Shown in pieces: positions 8,014-12,958 of a stretch of 12,958 nt of DNA; position 1 is the stretch's first letter, and each line of letters begins with the position of its first letter. Under the pieces are notes generated by a model. The model made no database searches and was not told the origin of the DNA. It saw nothing but the letters and a program-made list of their open reading frames with translations. The DNA comes from CAXDRM01 sp963991775 (lineage in GTDB: Bacteria; Pseudomonadota; Alphaproteobacteria; Rickettsiales; JABIRX01). The position numbers and the translations under genes are program-made. The stretch lies in assembly GCA_963991775.1 (NCBI GenBank), contig CAXDRM010000035.1, positions 1 through 12,958 on the forward strand, read 5' to 3'.

Positions 8014-10563
8014 GTGGAGAGTGATAAAATCTCTAATTTTCCTTTTCTGCATTATGAGCAAAAATTTTTAAAAGCCTGGCAAGATAAGTCAGCTTTTGAC
8101 AAGGATTCTGCTCAGCCTAAATATTATGTTCTAGAAATGTTTCCTTACCCGTCAGGAAATATTCATATGGGGCATTTACGTAATTATACTATAGGAGATG
8201 TATTGGCGCGTTTTAAAAAAATGCAAGGCTATAATGTGTTGCATCCTATAGGTTATGATGCTTTTGGTTTGCCGGCAGAAAATGCTGCCATTGAAAAAAA
8301 TATTAATCCTAAAGATTGGACTAAGCAAAATATTGCGACAATGAGTGCTCAGCTCAAAAAAATTGGTTTTGCCTATGATTGGGATTTAGAAATTGCCACT
8401 TGTGATCCAGAATATTTTAAACATGAGCAAGAATTTTTCTTAAAATTTTATGCTGCAAATATTGCTTATCAAAAAGAGACCTATGTTAATTGGGATCCGG
8501 TAGATCATACAGTATTGGCAAATGAGCAAGTTATAGATGGTTGTGGCTGGAGAAGTGGAGCAAAAGTTGAGCGTAAAAAATTAAATGGTTGGTTTTTACG
8601 CGTTACTGATTATGCAGAAGAATTATTACAAGAGCTAGATAATCTATCTGGTTGGCCAGCAGCAGTTACAGCTATGCAAAAACGTTGGATTGGTAAATCA
8701 TCAGGTGCATTATTAAATTTTGAGATTGCAGATTCTCGTGAGAAATTAGAAATCTATACTACGCGTCCTGAGACTATATTTGGTGCAGCTTTTTGTGCTA
8801 TTGCTGCCGAGCACCCTTTGGCGCAACAGCTAGCAAAAGAGCATAATGAGATCGCAGATTTTGTTGCTGAGTGTGGTAAGCAAGTTTTAGCTCAAGAAGC
8901 TTTAGACAAAGCAGAAAAGAGGGGTATAGATACAGGTCTTAAAGTAAAGCATCCTTTTATAGAGGGCAAATTACTACCAATCTATATCGCAAATTTTGTC
9001 TTGCTTGAATATGGTACAGGTGCAGTATTTGCTTGTCCTGCACATGATGAGCGCGATTTTGCTTTTGCAAAAAAATATGGTTTACCTATTACTCAAGTAG
9101 TGAGTCCAGATGGTCAGCTAAGTGAGCTAGAACAAGCTTATACTGGTCCAGGTAAGCTGCTTAATTCTGATTTTCTAAATGGTTTAGATGTAGCAGCTGC
9201 TAAAGAGCTAATCATTAAAAAGCTAGTTGATTTAGAAATTGGGACTGAACAAATTAATTATAAGATTAGGGATTGGGGCGTATCAAGGCAACGTTATTGG
9301 GGTTGTCCTATACCAGTAATTTATTGTGATGATTGCGGTACAGTACCAGTGCCTAAAGAGGATTTGCCAGTAACATTGCCAGATGATGTAGATTTTTCTA
9401 AGCCAGGCAATCCTTTAGAAAGACATCCAACTTGGAAAAATTGCAGCTGTCCTAAATGTGGTAAGGCTGCTAGAAGGGAAACAGATACTTTTGATACTTT
9501 CTTTGAATCATCTTGGTATTTCTTGCGTTATATTGATGCGCATAATCAAGATCAGGCTTTTAGCAAAGAATTAGCTAATAAATATATGCCAGTTGATCGT
9601 TATGTTGGCGGTGTTGAGCATGCGGTACTTCATTTGCTTTATGCTAGATTTTTTACTAAAGCATTACGTGATACAGGTTATCATGATATTTCTGAACCGT
9701 TTAAAAATCTTTTAACCCAAGGTATGGTTACGCATCTTTCTTATCAAGATGAGCAGGGTAACTGGCTAGATGTTAATGAGGTGATCAAGCAAGATGACGG
9801 TTACATTTGTAGTAAGACAGGAGTAATAGCTTTACCTAAGCGAGTTGAGAAAATGTCTAAATCTAAGAAGAATGGCATTAGCCCTTTAATGATTATTGAA
9901 GGTTATGGTGCGGATACTGCACGATTATTTATGTTATCAGATTCTCCACCAGAAAAAGATTTAGAATGGTCAGATGCTGGTTTAGAAGGGGCTTGGCGTT
10001 TTATTAATAAATTATGGCGCTTTAGTGAAGAGTTGTTACAGCGATACTTTAATGTTAAGTCTCAAGATACTGATTTACCTGATGTTTTGTGTCAAAAATT
10101 GCATCAGACAATTAAGCAAGTTACGGAACAGTTAGATAATTATGCTTTTAATAGTGCAGTAGCACGTATTAGGGAGTTAGCTAATGAATTATTTAAAATT
10201 AAGTTAGAAACTGAGCAACAAGCTGCCGCAGCTAAATATGTTTTGGCAGAGATTGCTAAGTTAATGTCACCCCTTACACCTTTTTTTGCAGCTGCTTTAT
10301 GGGAAAAACTAGGAGAAACAAGCTATTTAGCTGAGCAAAGCTGGCCAGAATATCAAGAAAAATATTTGCAAGATGCTAGCAAAATTATTGCTGTGCAAAT
10401 AAATGGTAAATTGCGTGCTACTTTTGCCTTAGCTGCAGCTGCTTCGCGTGCAGAGCAGGAAGCGCAAGCTTTAGCATTGCCTGAGATTAAGCAAAGAGTA
10501 ATGGATAATTCTCCTAAAAAGATTATTGTAGTGCCAGGTAAGATAGTAAATATCGTAATATGA
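8014..10563 (+). CDS. leuS: Leucyl-tRNA synthetase
   Basis: LeuRS is a cytoplasmic class I synthetase that charges tRNA-Leu. The 849-residue length is normal for the bacterial type. The HIGH motif appears as HMGH (51-54) within PYPSGNIHMGHLRNYTIGD, and KMSKS is at 613-617. The CP1 editing domain has the threonine-rich TTRPET (249-254) and the conserved Asp in HDERD (D345) used in clearing mischarged amino acids. A zinc-ribbon insertion shows Cys pairs at 438/441 and 479/482, with an extra Cys at 477. The C-terminal tRNA-binding part (QINGKLRA through VPGKIVNIVI) is complete. Translation starts at GTG. The gene follows the porin by 17 bases, and its TGA overlaps the ATG of the lptE-like gene by four bases (ATGA), indicating translational coupling. 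Confidence 0.98.
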   Translation: MESDKISNFPFLHYEQKFLKAWQDKSAFDKDSAQPKYYVLEMFPYPSGNIHMGHLRNYTIGDVLARFKKMQGYNVLHPIGYDAFGLPAENAAIEKNINPKDWTKQNIATMSAQLKKIGFAYDWDLEIATCDPEYFKHEQEFFLKFYAANIAYQKETYVNWDPVDHTVLANEQVIDGCGWRSGAKVERKKLNGWFLRVTDYAEELLQELDNLSGWPAAVTAMQKRWIGKSSGALLNFEIADSREKLEIYTTRPETIFGAAFCAIAAEHPLAQQLAKEHNEIADFVAECGKQVLAQEALDKAEKRGIDTGLKVKHPFIEGKLLPIYIANFVLLEYGTGAVFACPAHDERDFAFAKKYGLPITQVVSPDGQLSELEQAYTGPGKLLNSDFLNGLDVAAAKELIIKKLVDLEIGTEQINYKIRDWGVSRQRYWGCPIPVIYCDDCGTVPVPKEDLPVTLPDDVDFSKPGNPLERHPTWKNCSCPKCGKAARRETDTFDTFFESSWYFLRYIDAHNQDQAFSKELANKYMPVDRYVGGVEHAVLHLLYARFFTKALRDTGYHDISEPFKNLLTQGMVTHLSYQDEQGNWLDVNEVIKQDDGYICSKTGVIALPKRVEKMSKSKKNGISPLMIIEGYGADTARLFMLSDSPPEKDLEWSDAGLEGAWRFINKLWRFSEELLQRYFNVKSQDTDLPDVLCQKLHQTIKQVTEQLDNYAFNSAVARIRELANELFKIKLETEQQAAAAKYVLAEIAKLMSPLTPFFAAALWEKLGETSYLAEQSWPEYQEKYLQDASKIIAVQINGKLRATFALAAAASRAEQEAQALALPEIKQRVMDNSPKKIIVVPGKIVNIVI

Positions 10564-11060
10564 GATTTTTTATTATAGCAATTTTATTTAATGTTGTTTC
10601 TGCCTGTAAATTCTCGGCAATTTATGCAGAGCATGATGGTGCTGCTAGTGATCTACCGGAAATATTTATTAATTATGATTTTAATGAGCATCAGCTTGAG
10701 CAAAAAATTGTTTTAAGAAATATTATCAAAAATTTGCGTCAGGGTTTGAACTCAACTGAGAATCAAACTAATTTATTTAGGCTCGATTTAGGTAGAATCA
10801 ATATCACAGACAATGCTGTAAATATTGGTCGTGATGCTGAAGTTAGTGAGTTTCGTTTGGCGGTAGCATTAAGTGCTAGATTGTGGCATGGTGAAGAAAG
10901 CTTGTTAAATGAAAATTTTAGAGCAGCGGTAAATTACAATGTTGAAGGTGCTTATTATGCTTCGCAAGCGGTAAAACAAGAAATGCTGCTTGATTTAAGT
11001 GAGCAGCTTTATAGAAATTTACAGGCTAAATTAATTTTAGAATTAAAAGATTATGAGTAA
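10560..11060 (+). CDS. lptE: LptE-like LPS-assembly lipoprotein
   Basis: The 166-residue product has a short lipoprotein signal with lipobox VSAC and acylated Cys16, followed by KFSAIY. LptE proteins of Alphaproteobacteria usually have C-G-F-x-P-L-Y at this spot, so the spacing to the aromatic/Tyr pair fits although the Gly and Pro are lost. The C-terminal half (LAVALSARLWHGEESLLNE, then YNVEGAYYASQAVKQE and a helix ending YRNLQAKLILEL) matches the LptE strand-strand-helix plan. LptE plugs the LptD barrel in the outer membrane and helps place LPS on the surface. Position directly after leuS is the classic alphaproteobacterial arrangement; the usual next gene, holA, is replaced by purM. The start overlaps leuS by four bases and the end overlaps purM by eight. 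Similarity is low, so the symbol rests partly on context. Confidence 0.7.
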   Translation: MRFFIIAILFNVVSACKFSAIYAEHDGAASDLPEIFINYDFNEHQLEQKIVLRNIIKNLRQGLNSTENQTNLFRLDLGRINITDNAVNIGRDAEVSEFRLAVALSARLWHGEESLLNENFRAAVNYNVEGAYYASQAVKQEMLLDLSEQLYRNLQAKLILELKDYE

Positions 11061-12066
11061 AAAAACTATAAGTTATAAGGATGCTGGTGTTGATATAGAG
11101 GCGGGTAATAATTTAGTCGCAGATATTAAAGATGCAGTTAAAGCAACTGATCGTCCGGGAGTTATGTCGAATATTGGTGGTTTTGGCGGTTTTTTTGATT
11201 TAGCAAAAATTAACTATCAAGATCCTCTTTTAGTAGCTGCAACAGATGGGGTAGGTACTAAGTTAAAAATTGCAATTGATACTGAAAATTACCAACATAT
11301 TGGTCAAGATCTAGTGGCAATGTGTGTTAATGATTTAGTGGTACAAGGAGCAGAGCCATTATTTTTTTTAGATTATTATGCAACAGGTAAGCTTGATGTT
11401 CCTGTAGCAACTGCTGTAGTAAAATCTATAGCAGCAGCATGTCAGGCAGTTGATTGTGCTTTAATCGGTGGTGAGACTGCTGAAATGCCTAATATGTATC
11501 AGCAAGGCGATTTTGATTTAGCGGGTTTTGCAGTTGGAGCAGTTGAGCGTGCTGAGACTTTGCCTAAAAAAGAAGAGATTGAGTCAGGTGATTTATTAAT
11601 TGGTTTAACTTCTTCGGGGGTGCATGCTAATGGTTTTTCTTTAGTCAGGAAAATTATGAGTGAGCATCAAATAGCTTACACTCAGCAGGCAGAATTTGAT
11701 AATAGTAAAAATTATGCAGAAAGTTTTCTTGAGCCTACAAAATTATATGTAAAACCATGTTTAGCTTTGCATCGCGAAAAATTAGTTAAAGCTTTTTGTC
11801 ATATCACAGGAGGAGGTTTTACAGAGAATTTGCCTAGAATCTTAAAAGATGGACAAAGTTTCTCACTTAACTATTCTGAATTTCCAGTAACTGATTTATT
11901 TTTATGGTTAAAAGAGAAAGCTGCTTTAGATAATGCAGAATTTTTTAAAGTTTTTAACTGTGGTATTGGTATGGTTTTAGTGGCAAAACCACAAAATTTA
12001 CAAAGAATATCTGATATTTCAGCTAGTTTTGGTGAAGAAATTCACGTAATAGGTGAAATAAATTAA
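11053..12066 (+). CDS. purM: Phosphoribosylformylglycinamidine cyclo-ligase (AIR synthetase)
   Basis: PurM makes aminoimidazole ribonucleotide from FGAM with ATP, the fifth step of de novo purine synthesis, as a cytoplasmic homodimer. The 337-residue protein is close to the E. coli enzyme in length and appears complete. Signature motifs are SYKDAGVDIEAGN at the N-terminus, DGVGTK (65-70, phosphate and ATP region), GGETAEMP (139-146), GFAVGAVE, and GLTSSGVHANGFSL. The ATG at 11053 lies inside the lptE-like gene (eight-base overlap), pointing to translational coupling with the leuS-lptE transcript and no need for its own promoter. The purine gene purN follows 131 bases downstream under a promoter of its own. 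Confidence 0.97.
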   Translation: MSKKTISYKDAGVDIEAGNNLVADIKDAVKATDRPGVMSNIGGFGGFFDLAKINYQDPLLVAATDGVGTKLKIAIDTENYQHIGQDLVAMCVNDLVVQGAEPLFFLDYYATGKLDVPVATAVVKSIAAACQAVDCALIGGETAEMPNMYQQGDFDLAGFAVGAVERAETLPKKEEIESGDLLIGLTSSGVHANGFSLVRKIMSEHQIAYTQQAEFDNSKNYAESFLEPTKLYVKPCLALHREKLVKAFCHITGGGFTENLPRILKDGQSFSLNYSEFPVTDLFLWLKEKAALDNAEFFKVFNCGIGMVLVAKPQNLQRISDISASFGEEIHVIGEIN

Positions 12067-12081
12067 GTTATTCTAGAGTGC

Positions 12082-12110
12082 TTGACTATGTATTTATATA
12101 GTGATATATT
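12082..12110 (+). promoter_or_regulatory. Sigma70-type promoter for purN
   Basis: TTGACT (12082-12087) and TATATT (12105-12110) are separated by exactly 17 bases, each with five of six consensus matches. This is the best promoter seen in the window. Transcription should begin near 12117, about 80 bases before the purN ATG, so the hairpin at 12130-12154 falls within the first 40 bases of the transcript. Confidence 0.7.
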
Positions 12111-12197
12111 ACAAAAACAACCTACCCATGTCGGGTTGCCTTGTGTAGCCCGACGATTTTCCCGTCAGATCTTCACTTTTAATATTAAATAGTTCTT
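12111..12197 (+). promoter_or_regulatory. Structured purN leader with mutually exclusive pairings (candidate attenuator)
   Basis: The untranslated leader is GC-rich against its surroundings and has several competing helices. CAACC (12118-12122) can pair with GGTTG (12134-12138), and ACCC (12124-12127) with GGGT (12133-12136). Both would block the main hairpin at 12130-12154. The 3' arm of that hairpin contains part of GACG (12152-12155), which can instead pair with CGTC (12163-12166). A minimal reading frame ATG-TCG-GGT-TGC-CTT-GTG-TAG (12128-12148, Met-Ser-Gly-Cys-Leu-Val) sits within the hairpin. I do not recognise a known riboswitch class. Regulation of purN by attenuation is inference. 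TTTAATATTAAA just before the start codon is an A/T palindrome, and no Shine-Dalgarno sequence is visible. Confidence 0.45.
12130..12160 (+). terminator. GC-rich hairpin with short T-run, attenuator-type terminator or purM terminator
   Basis: GTCGGGTTGC (12130-12139) pairs with GTAGCCCGAC (12145-12154) over ten base pairs, two of them G-U, closing a five-base CTTGT loop. GATTTT follows, so the U-tract is short (four T). It may end read-through from purM, attenuate transcripts from the promoter at 12082, or both. Confidence 0.5.
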
Positions 12198-12764
12198 ATG
12201 GCTAAAAAAATTGCTATTTTAGTTTCCGGAACAGGTAGTAACATGCAGGCTATAATTGCTGCTTGTCAGTCCGGTATTTTAGCTGCACAGGTAGAGTTAG
12301 TAATTTCTAATAAGAAAAATGCGTTAGCTTTAGCAAAGGCCCAGCAAGCTAATATATCTACTTTAGTGATTGAGCATCAAAATTTTGCATCGCGTGAAGC
12401 ATTTGATCAGGCTTTGCTTGCCGAGTTAAATAAACATGCTTTAGATTTAATTTGTTTAGCAGGCTTCATGCGTATTTTAAGTAAAGAATTTTTAGCTAAT
12501 TTAGCTGCACCAATTATTAATATTCATCCTTCTCTTTTACCTAAATATAAAGGTGCGCATGCTATAGAGGACGCTTTCGCAGCTGGTGAGCAGGTGACAG
12601 GTTGTACAGTTCATTATGTTATTCCTGAGATTGATGCAGGTGAAATTATTGAGCAGCAGCAGCTCGAGATTTTACCAAATGATGATTTAGCTAGTCTCAA
12701 GCAAAGATTACATCAGCTTGAGCATCAAACTTATGTGGCTGCTCTTAAGAAGATTTTATTGTAA
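12198..12764 (+). CDS. purN: Phosphoribosylglycinamide formyltransferase (GAR transformylase)
   Basis: PurN transfers a formyl group from 10-formyltetrahydrofolate to GAR, the third step of purine synthesis. The 188-residue length is normal. The N-terminus has the phosphate-binding VSGTGSN (9-15). The folate and catalytic region shows LAGFMRIL and the triad Asn108 and His110 in NIHPSLLPKYKGAHA, with Asp146 in PEIDAGEII, matching N106, H108 and D144 of the E. coli enzyme. HYVIPEIDAGEIIEQ is typical of the family. The ATG at 12198 gives the expected MAKKIAILVSG start; there is no obvious ribosome-binding site. It is separated from purM by a promoter and structured leader, so the two purine genes are neighbours but may be controlled separately. 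A palindrome-rich, gene-free stretch follows. Confidence 0.97.
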   Translation: MAKKIAILVSGTGSNMQAIIAACQSGILAAQVELVISNKKNALALAKAQQANISTLVIEHQNFASREAFDQALLAELNKHALDLICLAGFMRILSKEFLANLAAPIINIHPSLLPKYKGAHAIEDAFAAGEQVTGCTVHYVIPEIDAGEIIEQQQLEILPNDDLASLKQRLHQLEHQTYVAALKKILL

Positions 12765-12808
12765 GAAGCAGGAGATATATTTACTTTGCAGGTAGTCTTT
12801 TATAGATT

Positions 12809-12858
12809 TTAGGTTCCTGAGCGTTGTGCTGAGGAGAAGTTTTAGCTTCGTACCGAAG
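12809..12858. repeat. REP-like palindromic unit, first copy
   Basis: This starts with TTAGGTTCCTGAGC (12809-12822), repeated at 12927. TCCTGAGC (12815-12822) pairs with GCTGAGGA (12828-12835) except for one G-G mismatch, around a five-base loop. GAAGTTTT follows, so on the plus strand it could also serve as the purN terminator. A second small hairpin, CTTCG-TAC-CGAAG, lies at 12846-12858. GC content is higher than in nearby genes. The CCTGAGC and CGAAGG elements resemble dispersed REP-type palindromes seen in many bacterial genomes; this comparison is from memory. Confidence 0.6.
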
Positions 12859-12886
12859 GGCCATTTGAGTATGTATAATTATAAAG

Positions 12887-12923
12887 GTAACCTTGTGGTT
12901 CGGCACGCTCACCAACCGGTTAC
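12887..12923. repeat. Inverted repeat within the palindrome cluster
   Basis: GTAACC (12887-12892) pairs with GGTTAC (12918-12923). Inside, after a symmetric three-by-three internal loop, TGGT (12896-12899) pairs with ACCA (12911-12914). The loop carries TCGGCACGCTC. The right arm includes the eight-base palindrome AACCGGTT (12914-12921). Confidence 0.5.
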
Positions 12924-12926
12924 ATC

Positions 12927-12958
12927 TTAGGATCCTGAGCTTGCAAGCGTCAGCGCAG
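12927..12958. repeat. REP-like palindromic unit, second copy, cut by the window end
   Basis: TTAGGATCCTGAGC (12927-12940) matches the first copy at 13 of 14 positions, 118 bases downstream. CTGA-GCTT (12935-12942) pairs with AAGC and TCAG (12945-12948 and 12950-12953) with one bulged G, and GCTTGCAAGC is a perfect ten-base palindrome. The unit probably continues past the right edge. Confidence 0.55.

Noticed and set aside
12169..12180. Twelve-base match ATCTTCACTTTT shared with 2986-2997
   Set aside because: It lies too close to the purN start codon to act as the same promoter element and is on the ribosome-binding side of another gene at 2986; A/T-rich chance is the simpler reading.
12874..12879. 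TATAAT near the right edge as a promoter -10
   Set aside because: No acceptable -35 lies 16-18 bases away on either strand and no gene follows within the window.
12809..12958. CRISPR array
   Set aside because: There are only two copies of a 14-base unit with different hairpins after each and no regular spacers, so palindromic repeats explain it better.

Overview
The window comes from an AT-rich Gram-negative bacterium. An alphaproteobacterial, host-associated lineage (Rickettsiales or Holosporales type) fits best. The evidence is the strong A/T third-position bias, the generally weak Shine-Dalgarno sequences, a leuS-lptE-like gene pair typical of Alphaproteobacteria, and a large protein at the left edge that looks like a host-directed CE-clan cysteine protease. 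The porin, the second outer-membrane barrel and the LptE-like lipoprotein imply an outer membrane with LPS. The purM and purN genes imply at least partial de novo purine synthesis, which Rickettsia proper lacks. This placement is inference; no rRNA is present to test it.

Layout. (1) 1-2174, plus strand: 3' part of a gene whose reading frame is open to the left edge. It encodes a CE-clan (Ulp1/C48-like) protease domain, a long low-complexity linker and a C-terminal hydrophobic hairpin. (2) 2175-2289: convergent intergenic region with inverted repeats and a likely bidirectional terminator. (3) 2290-2985, minus strand: secreted DUF481-like outer-membrane beta-barrel protein, with a good sigma70 promoter facing left at 3011-3038. 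(4) 3059-12066, plus strand: mfd, a porin, leuS, an lptE-like lipoprotein gene and purM, tightly packed. The last three overlap by 4 and 8 bases and the gap between the porin and leuS is 17 bases. (5) 12067-12197: a near-consensus promoter followed at once by a GC-rich hairpin with competing pairings, a candidate attenuator or leader RNA for purN. (6) 12198-12764: purN. (7) 12765-12958: no gene; a cluster of REP-like palindromes with a 14-base unit repeated at 13 of 14 positions, cut by the window end.

How the parts fit. Most of the window is housekeeping: transcription-coupled repair (Mfd), leucyl-tRNA charging (LeuS), envelope biogenesis (porin, barrel protein, LptE) and purine synthesis (PurM and PurN, the AIR synthetase and GAR transformylase steps). 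The two parts most worth following are the left-edge protease, a plausible ubiquitin-like-protein protease effector with a membrane anchor, and the structured leader before purN.
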